A stretch of DNA of 56,291 nt, taken from assembly GCA_019090795.1 (NCBI GenBank), contig JAHRVG010000048.1:1-56291 (forward strand). Reading direction: 5' to 3'. Below are positions 36,528-45,083 of the stretch, piece after piece. Below the pieces are notes generated by a model. That model was not told where the DNA came from. It was given only the letters and a program-made list of their open reading frames with translations, and did not search any database. Positions within the stretch are counted from its first letter, which is position 1, and each line of letters begins with the position of its first letter. This stretch comes from Paracoccaceae bacterium (GTDB lineage Bacteria; Pseudomonadota; Alphaproteobacteria; Rhodobacterales; Rhodobacteraceae). The translations under genes and the position numbers were made by a program.

Positions 36528-37901
36528 CTAATGATGCCGAGCACCCTGTCGATCCAGCTCTTTTTGGATATCTGCCACGTCAACTTGGGCCAACGGCTTG
36601 CCGGTTTTCACTGAAATCGCTGCCGCAATCCCCGCGCCTTGGCCGGTCACAGCACAACAAGCCATATTACGCGTCGCCGCGTGGCTGTCACGGTCTCCTC
36701 CCGTTGCACGACCGGAAACCAGTAGGTTCTCAATCCCTTTTGGCAGCAAATTGCGATAAGGTATCTGAAAATACCTTCCAGTTGTTGGCAATATCAATAT
36801 GCCATAGCCGTCAATGAACTCTGGAAAAATGCCAATGCTATCGTCAAACCGCGCCTGATTGCGTACATCCTGAGAGGTCATGTTATACTGACAATCCACC
36901 TTTCGCGTGTCTCGGATACCAAGAGACATTCCGAAATTCCGCAGCCTTATCCCGTCACAACCCGGCGTATAGTTGCGCAAAGCCTCAATCGCGAGCATCG
37001 CTTGTCGGCGTCCCTCAATTTCATATTTTGTTAAACTGTTGGGGTCAGTCCCATCGCAATCATCCATATGGATCAGATTCAAATAGGTCAGTTCACCGGT
37101 GTCATGCATAGCGCCCCATGTCCCAGCGATCGTATTCAGCTTGGCCGGTATCAGCCCATCCTTGATTGCCTGTTCAAACGGTTTTTTCAAAAAAGGCGAA
37201 AACATATCATCTTCTTTGCCCGATGTCTCAATCTGCCACTCTCCACCGCCACCCCAATCTTTATAGGTCTGCGGGTCAGATTTAATACCTTCAATAAACT
37301 TGGCTTTATCAACACCAGTCGCATGAAACATCACTGACGCCGCCATCATCTTTTCTCTGGGCGTCATAAATGTGGGCGCACCGGCGCGCTCCACGACATC
37401 CGCATCACCCGTAGCGTCAATCACGCGCTTAGCGAGAATGGCCTCACGTCCTGCTTTGGATTCAGTAATGATCCCTATAACAGTGTTACCTTCCATAATC
37501 GGAGCAACGAATTGCCTGTGCAGCATCGGGCGAATGTTGGGTTCATCCAGCACCATTTTGTCGGCAACAAGCTTAAAGCCTTCGGAATCGATCTCATAAG
37601 ACAAGGATTGAGATTCGGGCACCGCCGCATCCATATCCTTGGCGCGATCCTCAAACTCTCGTGCGATTCCGTTAGATTCCACAGTTTTCTCATGGCGATA
37701 CCAATGCATGCCCTCCACGCCAACAACGGTCAGATTGCCGCCAAAGCAGCCAAAGCGTTCTACCAGAGCAACCTCAACTCCTGCCCGCGCCGCAGCCAAG
37801 GCGGCAGGCAAGCCTCCGGGGCCAGAACCAACCACCAAAACATCTGTTTCGTGCACAATATCAATGTCCCGCGCCGGTTCGCGAATTGTAGAAATCGCCA
37901 T
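36528..37901 (-). CDS. FAD-dependent oxidoreductase (FAD_oxidored type)
   Basis: A 457-aa flavoprotein. The dinucleotide-binding motif GSGPGG (25-30) follows the first beta strand (DVLVVG), an acidic-strand region ALVERFGCFGGN continues the Rossmann fold, KRVIDATGDADVVERAGAP is the second FAD contact, and RATGGDRDSHAATRNMACC is near the end. This is the family of FAD-dependent dehydrogenases often linked to sugar-acid or aromatic metabolism; the substrate is unknown. ATG 37901 has AAGG upstream, while TTG 37916 only extends the frame. It ends just upstream of the rpsD promoter. Confidence 0.85.
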   Translation of the reverse strand: MAISTIREPARDIDIVHETDVLVVGSGPGGLPAALAAARAGVEVALVERFGCFGGNLTVVGVEGMHWYRHEKTVESNGIAREFEDRAKDMDAAVPESQSLSYEIDSEGFKLVADKMVLDEPNIRPMLHRQFVAPIMEGNTVIGIITESKAGREAILAKRVIDATGDADVVERAGAPTFMTPREKMMAASVMFHATGVDKAKFIEGIKSDPQTYKDWGGGGEWQIETSGKEDDMFSPFLKKPFEQAIKDGLIPAKLNTIAGTWGAMHDTGELTYLNLIHMDDCDGTDPNSLTKYEIEGRRQAMLAIEALRNYTPGCDGIRLRNFGMSLGIRDTRKVDCQYNMTSQDVRNQARFDDSIGIFPEFIDGYGILILPTTGRYFQIPYRNLLPKGIENLLVSGRATGGDRDSHAATRNMACCAVTGQGAGIAAAISVKTGKPLAQVDVADIQKELDRQGARHH

Positions 37902-38051
37902 AGCATCAGCCTTCAAGAATCGTTTCCTTGGAAGGCGAGCATTGCAGGAAAAAATTTGAAACGCACGGTTATTTTTTGAGTCCTCAAGAGACAGTATCAG
38001 GCTGCATTTCCATCAATCAGATCGCGACTTCGGCCCTCTCAGCACTAAACC

Positions 38052-38984
38052 CTAAAACCGAAGGCTCAGCCGCACCGATCCTACAATCTGGCTTTCCCGC
38101 TGTGCTTCAAACTCACGCCCCAGCCATGTGGCGCCGTAGAACAGGCCAAAGCTGTTGCCCTCATAAACCATCCCCGCGCGCACCCGTGGGCGTATGGGGC
38201 GCAAAGTATAGCCTCGGCTTTCAGGCAGCAGATGACTGTCGGCCACATAGGCCACATCGCCGCCCAGCATAAAGCCAAAGTTGCGCGTATTGCCCCGCCG
38301 TGCGTTGCTCACCAAAAAGCCGGTGTTCGGGTCACGGGTGAAAAATCCGCGCTGAAAGCCGTTGCCAAACACGAAGTCTACGCCCGCGCGTGCATAGGTT
38401 TCGATCCCGGCTTGCGCCTCAAAAAACGGGCGGATCAGGGTTTGACGATCCCCTAAAGTGAAAAAATCATGGGAAATTTCGCCTTGCACCGTGGGGTATA
38501 TCTTATTGGGCAACTGGTCTGCCAACATTTGGGGCTGGCCGATGTTCATGATGTCATGCAAGTTGGACTGGAAATCCCCCAACCCCGTGCTTGGCCCCAC
38601 AAAGACCAACTCGCCGCCAAAGGAATAATTGAACCGTTCGGTTTCAAAATGGGTAAAAGCCCCGAAACCCAGCACACCCGCATACGGGCGATCCGGAAAG
38701 GCGATGGGCAAGGTCAAGTTTTCAGGCGCAAGGATTTCCGCCCGAAAACGGTATTCCATCAACTGCCACGGCCTGCCCGGCAGACCATTCTCCACACTAT
38801 CACCAAAGGTATAGGACAAGGCATAGGAACCCGTGCGCCAGCGATCCCGGCCATCCCCCATGAAATCATTGGTCAGCAATTGTGAAACGCCGACCAGATT
38901 GTCCCGCTTTGGAAATACCCCGTTTTCTGCATACGCAAAATTGACCTGCAGCAACGCTGCAAGTGCAAGTGTCATTACCCGCAT
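38052..38984 (-). CDS. LpxR-like lipid A deacylase family outer-membrane protein (DUF2219)
   Basis: A 310-aa outer-membrane barrel: a signal peptide to about residue 19, alternating hydrophobic strands and a C-terminal Phe (LRLSLRF). Family hallmarks are LTNDFMGDGRDRWRTGSY (Asn39, Asp40), DRPYAG (98-103) and a segment with His143 (NLHDIMNIGQP) corresponding to the catalytic His of LpxR, which removes the 3'-acyloxyacyl chain from lipid A. Whether this homologue is active on its own lipid A is not known. ATG 38984 follows GAGGG. Confidence 0.8.
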   Translation of the reverse strand: MRVMTLALAALLQVNFAYAENGVFPKRDNLVGVSQLLTNDFMGDGRDRWRTGSYALSYTFGDSVENGLPGRPWQLMEYRFRAEILAPENLTLPIAFPDRPYAGVLGFGAFTHFETERFNYSFGGELVFVGPSTGLGDFQSNLHDIMNIGQPQMLADQLPNKIYPTVQGEISHDFFTLGDRQTLIRPFFEAQAGIETYARAGVDFVFGNGFQRGFFTRDPNTGFLVSNARRGNTRNFGFMLGGDVAYVADSHLLPESRGYTLRPIRPRVRAGMVYEGNSFGLFYGATWLGREFEAQRESQIVGSVRLSLRF

Positions 38985-39107
38985 ACTACCCTCAAAGTTT
39001 TCTTTTCTTGTTTTGCAGTCAGTTTATGGGGGAATTATGGCTTTGTCACCGCAGGAGTAAGAATAACGCGATAAATGTTGCATCCAGAACCCAAGGCGCC
39101 ATTCGCG

Positions 39108-39599
39108 CTAGATTTCGGCCCAACCCTGCGCCGTTTTGATCCGGTGGTGAACGGTATTTTTCTGCCCGAGGGTTTGCTCGATAAAGCAACCTTTTCTGGC
39201 AGTCGCAACCAGTTCACGTTGCAGATCAAGCGAGGCATCACTGTCGATCATCACGTCCATTTCGAACGATTTGGGCGCAGTTTCATAGGTGCGTCCGGTC
39301 GCCTGCCAATCCCATTGCACCCGTGTTTCGACCTTGAGATCGTTCAGCGGCACCTCCAGCCGTTTCGCAAAGGCCCGTATCTGGGTCATGATACATCCGG
39401 TTAGCGAACCGACAAACATCGCCAGCGGCGGCGGCGCTGTTGCGTCACCCCCATGAAACGCGCCCTCGTCAGTGGCCATGGTGAACACCTCCTGCATCGG
39501 CGTCACCATGCGAACTTCCAGTTCGTTGCGCATTTTTCCTGTTGCAATGCCGGTGCAGTCAAACTGCACCACAGAACGTGTCGGCAAGGGGCTGACCAT
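39108..39599 (-). CDS. OsmC-family protein
   Basis: A 163-aa protein of the OsmC/Ohr fold with the two redox cysteines Cys69 (SLTGCIM) and Cys138 (RKGCFIEQ). The family comprises peroxiredoxin-like hydroperoxide reductases and hydrolase-associated members. It is the last gene of the catabolic operon headed by dctP. GTG 39605 overlaps the upstream stop, but ATG 39599 lies at ideal distance from the AAGGGGG ribosome-binding site and is preferred. Its role in the pathway is unknown. Confidence 0.85.
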   Translation of the reverse strand: MVSPLPTRSVVQFDCTGIATGKMRNELEVRMVTPMQEVFTMATDEGAFHGGDATAPPPLAMFVGSLTGCIMTQIRAFAKRLEVPLNDLKVETRVQWDWQATGRTYETAPKSFEMDVMIDSDASLDLQRELVATARKGCFIEQTLGQKNTVHHRIKTAQGWAEI

Positions 39600-39601
39600 G
39601 C

Positions 39602-40531
39602 TCACCCCCCCTTGATGATACGGTTTGACAAGGTGCCGATACCCTCAATCGTTAAATCGAACCGGTCCCCATCTGCCAGCTGCTTGCCGATCTCAAGCCC
39701 GCAACCGGTGCCAACGGTCCCCGAACCAATCACTTCGCCGGGATAAAGCGTTTCGGACTTTGAGATATGGGCAATGATCTCGGCAAAGCTGTGGTGCATG
39801 TCACGGCTGTTGCCCCCGCCCCATTTTTCGCCGTTCACATGCGCTTGCATATCCAGTGCCACCGGATGGGGCACCTCGTCTGCGGTCAGGATATAGGGGC
39901 CAAGGATGTTGCCGGTGTCAAAATCCTTACCCTTTGCTGGCCCTAGCTGCCCGGCCATTTCCAACATCTGCGCATCGCGGGCGGTCACATCGTTCAGGAT
40001 GGTGTAGCCATAGATATGCCCTGGGGCGTCCTTGACCGAAATATCCTTGCCCTGCTTGCCAATCACAACGGCCAGCTCCAGTTCGATATCCAGAAAATCC
40101 GCATAATTTGGCCAGAGAACATCCGCCTCGTGCCCGACAAAGGAAAACCGGTTACCTTTGTAATAGATCGGTTGATCGTACCATACAGGCGGGATGGCAA
40201 AGGGGCGCCCGGTCATCTTTTCCGCAGCCGCAAAGCTGTTTTTCAAATGCTGTTCAAACACCAGACAATCGCGGTATTGGGTGGGCATGATCGGGGGCAG
40301 GAACCTTGCTTTGTTGACCGGTATCATCGACCGGCGATGTTTGCGCCGTATCAGGGCTTCTGCTTGTTCCAGCCCATAGTCACCCTCTTTGATCACGCTC
40401 AGCATGTCTTTGAAAACATCGGTTTCATAGCGCGCAAATTTTGCAGCGTTATCGAGATCCAGCAGGGTTTCATCGTCCAGCTTCGCCGCCACGCGGGTGC
40501 GGCCCTCAAATTCTACGGTACACAACAGCAT
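39602..40531 (-). CDS. Fumarylacetoacetate hydrolase (FAH) family protein
   Basis: A 309-aa metal-dependent hydrolase or decarboxylase of the FAH superfamily, which cleaves C-C bonds or tautomerises 2-oxo acids in aromatic and sugar-acid catabolism. The Mg-binding residues are recognisable: Glu150 and Glu152 in DIELELAVVIGK and Asp181 in NDVTARD. Its longer N-terminal domain resembles fumarylacetoacetase-type rather than HpcE-type members. It lies between the cyclase and OsmC genes with gaps of a few bases or an overlap, so all three are one transcript. Confidence 0.9.
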   Translation of the reverse strand: MLLCTVEFEGRTRVAAKLDDETLLDLDNAAKFARYETDVFKDMLSVIKEGDYGLEQAEALIRRKHRRSMIPVNKARFLPPIMPTQYRDCLVFEQHLKNSFAAAEKMTGRPFAIPPVWYDQPIYYKGNRFSFVGHEADVLWPNYADFLDIELELAVVIGKQGKDISVKDAPGHIYGYTILNDVTARDAQMLEMAGQLGPAKGKDFDTGNILGPYILTADEVPHPVALDMQAHVNGEKWGGGNSRDMHHSFAEIIAHISKSETLYPGEVIGSGTVGTGCGLEIGKQLADGDRFDLTIEGIGTLSNRIIKGG

Positions 40532-40534
40532 TGG

Positions 40535-41311
40535 CTATTCCTCGAATATTGCAACGGCGCGGGTGAAACCGGCTGAGGCATCTTTGATTTTGAAGGGAAA
40601 ACAGGAAATCTCGAAACCATCGCCCGGCAGTTCCGCCAGATTGGTCAGCTTCTCAATGTGGCAATAGCCGATTTCCATGCCCGCACGGTGGCCTTCCCAG
40701 ATAATTGAGGGCTCGCCGTTTTTGGCAAATTCCACAGCCGTCAACGGGAATGGGGCATCCCAACTCCAGGCATCGGTGCCGGTGACACGCACCCCGCGCT
40801 CGGTCAGGTACAAAGTTGCCTCACGCCCCATGCCGCAACCCTTGGCCAGATAATCCGGCTGTCCGTAGTGTGACCCGGCAGAGGTATTCACCACCACAAT
40901 ATCGAGCGGTTGCAACTCATGACCGATGCGGTTCAGTTCTGCCTCAACGTCAGCCGCAGTGACTATATAACCGTCTGCGAAGTGGCGAAAATCCAGCTTT
41001 ACACCGGGGTTAAAGCACCATTCCAGTGGCACCTCGTCGATGGTAATCGCCCGCTCGCCGTTATTCATGGTGGAATGGTAGTGATAGGGTGCATCCAGAT
41101 GGGTGCCGCAATGGGTGGCAACCTGCAGCATCTCGACGGCCCAGCCCTCGCCTCCGGGCAGTTGATCCTTGCTCAGGCCGGGAAAAAACTCGCAAACCTG
41201 CGCGGCGGTGTCTTTGTGATTCAGGTATTCAATTTTCGGCAGCATCGGCGGCGGATCGGAGGCGATTCCGGCTTCGAGGGCCACTGAGAGGTCAACAATA
41301 CGGCGCGGCAT
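40535..41311 (-). CDS. Cyclase-family (kynurenine formamidase-like) hydrolase
   Basis: A 258-aa metal-dependent hydrolase of the cyclase/KynB superfamily. The diagnostic motif HCGTHLDAPYHYH (67-79, with His67, His71, Asp73 and His77) supplies the metal ligands. Members hydrolyse amide or lactone-like bonds, for example N-formylkynurenine or isatin. The substrate here is unknown, but it is coupled to the FAH gene (3 bases apart) and to dctM (12 bases), pointing to a ring-opening or lactonase step for an imported acid. Confidence 0.9.
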   Translation of the reverse strand: MPRRIVDLSVALEAGIASDPPPMLPKIEYLNHKDTAAQVCEFFPGLSKDQLPGGEGWAVEMLQVATHCGTHLDAPYHYHSTMNNGERAITIDEVPLEWCFNPGVKLDFRHFADGYIVTAADVEAELNRIGHELQPLDIVVVNTSAGSHYGQPDYLAKGCGMGREATLYLTERGVRVTGTDAWSWDAPFPLTAVEFAKNGEPSIIWEGHRAGMEIGYCHIEKLTNLAELPGDGFEISCFPFKIKDASAGFTRAVAIFEE

Positions 41312-41323
41312 GGGATAATTCCT

Positions 41324-42634
41324 TTATATCAGGGCGGTGGCAATGGCAGGGAAGATCAGGACGAGGCCAAGAACGACCAGCATCAACAGGGCAAAGGGCG
41401 CGGCACCTATAAAAATGTCGCCAAGGGTTATGTCGGGGTCATCAAGGGCGGATTTGATGACGAAAACGGAAATGCCAAAGGGCGGCGTCAGCAGACCAAT
41501 TTCAACGGCAATAATGGTAACGATGCCGAACCAAATCAGATCAACCCCCATGGCTGTGATCACTGGCAACATCAGTGGCACCAAGATCAGCATAATCGAG
41601 GAGCTATCAAGGATCGTGCCCATGGCAATTACCAGCAGCACATAAGACAGGATCACCCCCCAATAGCCAATATCAGCTGTCACGATATAGCTGCCAAACC
41701 CCGAAGGCACACCAGAAAGCGCCAACATGCGTGAATACATTTGCGCAGCGATAATCAGGAACAGAATTGAGGCGGTCACGAGGCCAGTGTCATTGAGCAC
41801 CTGCCAGAAATCTTTGAACGACAATTTGCGGCGCACCAACCCGATTAGGATTGCCCCAAGGCAACCCACGGCTCCGGCCTCAATCGGGGTAAAGAAACCT
41901 CCATAAATCCCCCCCAGCACCAGCCCGATAAGAGTACCCAGTGGCGCCCCTTTGGCAAGGAGTTCGGGACGGGTGAGGTGGCCTCCTGCTGGATCGAAGG
42001 CGATGTTTTCACCAAGGTAATGTGGTCTCAGATAGGCCGTAGCAAAAATGCCAACACCGAACAAAAGCGCCAATAGGATACCGGGTAAGACGCCCGCAAT
42101 AAACAAATCACCAACGGATTGTTCTGTGAGCAACCCGTAAAGGATCAACAGCAGGCTGGGTGGGATCAGCATCCCGAGCACAGAAGAACCCGCCACCACG
42201 CCAACTGAAAAGCGTTTTGAATAGCCATGACGCCGCATTTCAGGCACCGCAATACGGGTAAACACGGCGGCCGAGGCGATTGAAATTCCGGTAATCGCCG
42301 CAAAAATGGCATTGGCCCCAACGGTGCCGATACCCAAGCCCCCGCGCAATCGCCGGAACAGGTGGTTGGCCACATCAAAGGCATCTTTGCCCATGCCCGT
42401 GACAGAAACGATATACCCCATCAGCACGAACAGCGGTACCACGCCGAAAAAGTAGCTGGAAATGGTTTCTGAGGCCGCAAGAGCAAGGAGTTTGCCTGCC
42501 AGAACCGGCGATCCTTTGATCATCCACACCCCGACATAAGACGAAAGCATTAGCGCAAAAGGCACCCAGAACCCCATGTAAACAAGGAATATCATAGCAC
42601 CAAAAGAGGTTAGGCCAATTTCAAACGGGGTCAT
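41324..42634 (-). CDS. dctM: TRAP transporter large permease DctM
   Basis: A 436-aa permease with about 12-13 helices, the ion-coupled channel subunit of a tripartite ATP-independent periplasmic transporter. Family blocks visible are ASAAVFTRIAVPEMRRHGYSK, GSSVLGMLIPPSLLLILYG and LTPPFGISVFVIKSAL. The start overlaps the dctQ stop by 14 bases. It works with DctQ and the DctP binding protein to import an organic acid, presumably the substrate of the following cyclase and FAH enzymes. Confidence 0.95.
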   Translation of the reverse strand: MTPFEIGLTSFGAMIFLVYMGFWVPFALMLSSYVGVWMIKGSPVLAGKLLALAASETISSYFFGVVPLFVLMGYIVSVTGMGKDAFDVANHLFRRLRGGLGIGTVGANAIFAAITGISIASAAVFTRIAVPEMRRHGYSKRFSVGVVAGSSVLGMLIPPSLLLILYGLLTEQSVGDLFIAGVLPGILLALLFGVGIFATAYLRPHYLGENIAFDPAGGHLTRPELLAKGAPLGTLIGLVLGGIYGGFFTPIEAGAVGCLGAILIGLVRRKLSFKDFWQVLNDTGLVTASILFLIIAAQMYSRMLALSGVPSGFGSYIVTADIGYWGVILSYVLLVIAMGTILDSSSIMLILVPLMLPVITAMGVDLIWFGIVTIIAVEIGLLTPPFGISVFVIKSALDDPDITLGDIFIGAAPFALLMLVVLGLVLIFPAIATALI

Positions 42635-43184
42635 GCTCTGCCCCTTTTTTCAAGCGGAAGGCCGCGGTCATGGCGAACAGGACAAGTTGCACAATGAGCG
42701 CGGTGCAGCCTATCAGGATCGCCAGTTTCACCGGCCAGATCGGCGCAGTAAAATCACCGATTGTGCCCTCAAACGTGCCCCGCACCCACGCTTTCATAAA
42801 CAACGGCTGGCTGGCGGACAGCAGTTGCCAGATCAGCGCTATCGCGGCGATGGCAAACACCAGCTCCAAAACAGCATGCAAGCGCGGTGCGCGGGATTTG
42901 ATGATATTCGGAATGGCATCGGTGCGCGTCAGACGCCCCATGCGAAAAGTGTGCGCAATCTGCAGGAAAACAATGGCAACAATGGACAAAGACACCATTT
43001 CAGGCACGCCCGACACTGGTGCATTGAACATACTGCGCCCGATCACATCGGTATTGACCAGCACCATAATCGCAAAAATCAACAGCGTACCAACCACGTT
43101 TAACACCGTGGTCAGGCCATCAACAAAGCGTCGAATTGTCAGAAACCAGTTGGGCAGCGCTTCAGGCATGGCAATACTTGTCAT
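42621..43184 (-). CDS. dctQ: TRAP transporter small permease DctQ
   Basis: A 187-aa protein with four predicted membrane helices, the small subunit of the TRAP transporter. The motif VNVVGTLLIFAIMVLVNTDVIGRSMFNAPVSGVPE (helix 1-2) is characteristic. It overlaps dctM by 14 bases and is separated from dctP by a 48-base interval with a strong hairpin. Confidence 0.93.
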   Translation of the reverse strand: MTSIAMPEALPNWFLTIRRFVDGLTTVLNVVGTLLIFAIMVLVNTDVIGRSMFNAPVSGVPEMVSLSIVAIVFLQIAHTFRMGRLTRTDAIPNIIKSRAPRLHAVLELVFAIAAIALIWQLLSASQPLFMKAWVRGTFEGTIGDFTAPIWPVKLAILIGCTALIVQLVLFAMTAAFRLKKGAEHDPV

Positions 43185-43195
43185 GGATGGAAGAG

Positions 43196-43220
43196 CCGCC
43201 CCACATCGACTGTGGGGCGG
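43196..43220 (-). other. Hairpin between dctP and dctQ
   Basis: A perfect 10-bp, GC-rich stem (43196-43205 with 43211-43220, loop of 5) fills the dctP-dctQ space. It is not followed by a T-run on the minus strand. Hairpins here are thought to stabilise or attenuate mRNA so that binding protein is made in excess over the permease. Confidence 0.65.
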
Positions 43221-43232
43221 TCATGGGGTAGA

Positions 43233-44297
43233 TCACTCCTGATCCCAATTGCGCACAGGAGTCGCCCCCGCTGCGCGCATGGTATCCATGTAGGTTTTCA
43301 GCACCTTGGAACCGGGTTTGCCTTGGCCATCCAGGGTTTCGGCCCAGACTTTGGCAACATTATCCATGCCTGCCGCCCATTGCGCGCGAAAGGCATCATC
43401 TACTTCGGTAATGGTGGCCCCTTTGGCCTGCATGATGCCCAGAAACTTGGCCACACTTGCATCGAGATCGGCGATATAGGCCAACCGATCTGCCGTGGCC
43501 GCATCCCGCAACGCTTGCTGTACATTGGGGGCCAGACCATCAAACCAATCCTTGTTGGCCGCAAGACCACCGGCATATTGCGCCCCAAATCCAACCTTGG
43601 TGATATGAGGGGCAACCTCGTACAACTTGCCCGGCAAGGCAGCAGAAGCAAAGACGATTACCCCATCATAAACGCCGGTTTTGATCTCGTTGTAATAGGT
43701 GGTCAGGTTCCCCGAAACACCCACGGCACCAGTGCCCTTTAGCCAGTTCACGGCCGGACCGGGGGCACCGATTTTCTTGCCCTCCAGATCCGCAATGCTG
43801 TTCACCGGAAAGGTTGTCATCAGCAAATAATCATCAATCCCGATGGCTCCGCCCAAATACTCCAATCCATTTTCCGCCCAAGAAGCACGCATTTCGGGGA
43901 TTTCGGCTTGTAACTTGTCCATTAGCGCAGAAACCGCATCGGAATTACTTGAAACAAACGGGGTAAAATAGGTTACGTTTTGCACCGACAGCTTGGCTGG
44001 ATCAAACAGGCTCGACACCAGCCCGATTTCAGCAAGGCCTTCCTCAACCGATTCCAGCTCGTCGCCAACCTTGGCCAGAGAACCGCCATATTGCTCGCTC
44101 CAAGTGATCGTGGTTCCCGACCCCTCCAGCGCCGCATTCACCGCCGGAATAAAGGTCTGGCTGGCATGTTTCACCCAGCGAAAAACCGGCGGATGGCCCG
44201 CAACGATGGTGGCGCTTATTTCTTCTGCCAAAGTGGCGGTTGTGCCCCCCACGACCAGCAAGGCCGCTAGGATACCCGATTTAATCATTCTGTTCAT
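43233..44297 (-). CDS. dctP: TRAP transporter substrate-binding protein DctP
   Basis: A 354-aa periplasmic binding protein: a signal peptide of about 24 residues (cleavage near TLA-EE) and a DctP-type two-domain fold. Typical pieces are SEQYGGSLAKVGDELESVEEG, IADLEGKKIGAPGP and YYNEIKTGVYDGVIV. It captures an organic acid for the DctQM permease. ATG 44297 follows GGGAGACGAC, and the 20-codon extension upstream is unsupported. It is the first gene of the operon; a hairpin divides it from dctQ. Confidence 0.93.
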   Translation of the reverse strand: MNRMIKSGILAALLVVGGTTATLAEEISATIVAGHPPVFRWVKHASQTFIPAVNAALEGSGTTITWSEQYGGSLAKVGDELESVEEGLAEIGLVSSLFDPAKLSVQNVTYFTPFVSSNSDAVSALMDKLQAEIPEMRASWAENGLEYLGGAIGIDDYLLMTTFPVNSIADLEGKKIGAPGPAVNWLKGTGAVGVSGNLTTYYNEIKTGVYDGVIVFASAALPGKLYEVAPHITKVGFGAQYAGGLAANKDWFDGLAPNVQQALRDAATADRLAYIADLDASVAKFLGIMQAKGATITEVDDAFRAQWAAGMDNVAKVWAETLDGQGKPGSKVLKTYMDTMRAAGATPVRNWDQE

Positions 44298-44395
44298 TGT
44301 CGTCTCCCGATTATGCGCACGACTATTTTTCACTGGCAAACCATTAGGTTTCACCATGCAAATCTTTGGCGTGTTTTCTTTTCACTAACATCCCT

Positions 44396-44420
44396 AAGAC
44401 GCCTGAAAATCAGGCGCCTT
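44396..44420 (-). terminator. Possible terminator of the DUF1489 gene
   Basis: A 7-bp stem (44400-44406 with 44410-44416, loop AAA) extended by three pairs beyond one mismatch lies 58 bases after the DUF1489 stop. On the minus strand the tail (TCTTAG) is only weakly T-rich. Confidence 0.4.
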
Positions 44421-44477
44421 GGCCGTTTGGTTGCAATTCAGGTGACGATAATTTTACCAACCTGTCAAGAAAATCGC

Positions 44478-44933
44478 CTATAAAACCCCAAGGTTGGCAA
44501 GGTCTTGTTGCATCGCAAGCGGGAGAACCTCAGCAGGTTTGCGTCCCTGCGGTAAATCCGGCGGGCTTTCATCCGCTTTGAGGTAGCGCCAACCCTGAAA
44601 AGGCCGACGAATGGCCCCATGGGTGCGAATCAATTGGGAATCCATCACAATCTTGCAGCGGCGAATGCCATCCCCCCCGATAACTTCGTCAAAGCGCAGG
44701 ATTTTCTGGCGTATCTGGATCACGCCCTTGATCACCCAATACAGCGATCCACCATTCAACAGCTCCGCCTCGCGCTTGGGCCACATTCGTGTGGTGTGGC
44801 TGGAAACATAGGGGGCTTTACGCACCAAAGCCTCGGCTGCCTTTTGCGCGCGCCAATCCTGCAAATGCTCTACGCTATCGATTCCAACGCAGAGTTTTAC
44901 AATATTTATGTAGGAATCGTTAGGTTTTGACAT
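44478..44933 (-). CDS. DUF1489 family protein
   Basis: A 151-aa protein recognised as DUF1489 by its N-terminal INIVKLCVGIDSVEHLQDW and the segments TRMWPKREAELLNGGSLYWVIKG and IRTHGAIRRPFQGWRYL. The family is widespread in alphaproteobacteria, cytoplasmic and without known function; some basic patches could bind nucleic acid. ATG 44933 places the conserved start correctly but has a weak ribosome-binding site. It is divergent from nrdJ, sharing an upstream region with an NrdR-like box. Confidence 0.85.
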   Translation of the reverse strand: MSKPNDSYINIVKLCVGIDSVEHLQDWRAQKAAEALVRKAPYVSSHTTRMWPKREAELLNGGSLYWVIKGVIQIRQKILRFDEVIGGDGIRRCKIVMDSQLIRTHGAIRRPFQGWRYLKADESPPDLPQGRKPAEVLPLAMQQDLANLGVL

Positions 44934-44937
44934 CTGG

Positions 44938-44953
44938 ACACTATATGTAGTAG
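44938..44953. promoter_or_regulatory. NrdR-like box upstream of nrdJ
   Basis: ACACTATATGTAGTAG matches the NrdR-box consensus ACACTATATATAGTGT at 13 of 16 positions. NrdR represses ribonucleotide reductase genes according to dATP level and usually binds paired boxes. The best second site I can find (44899-44914, 10 of 16) is weak. The box lies 131-146 bases upstream of nrdJ. Confidence 0.5.
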
Positions 44954-45083
44954 TTTGGCTTCTTACCACCCTATCCAAATTTTTCGACGTTTCAAGCGGA
45001 TTCAGTCAACAGAATCGTTTGACCTCAATCCCGTGACTAACTAACTCTAGCACCCTGCCACCACCCAACGAGAGCCACAACTG

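Noticed and set aside
44934-45083. Cobalamin riboswitch ahead of the B12-dependent nrdJ
   Set aside because: The interval is too short (150 bases including promoters) and no B12-box-like core is visible; an NrdR-type site explains control better.
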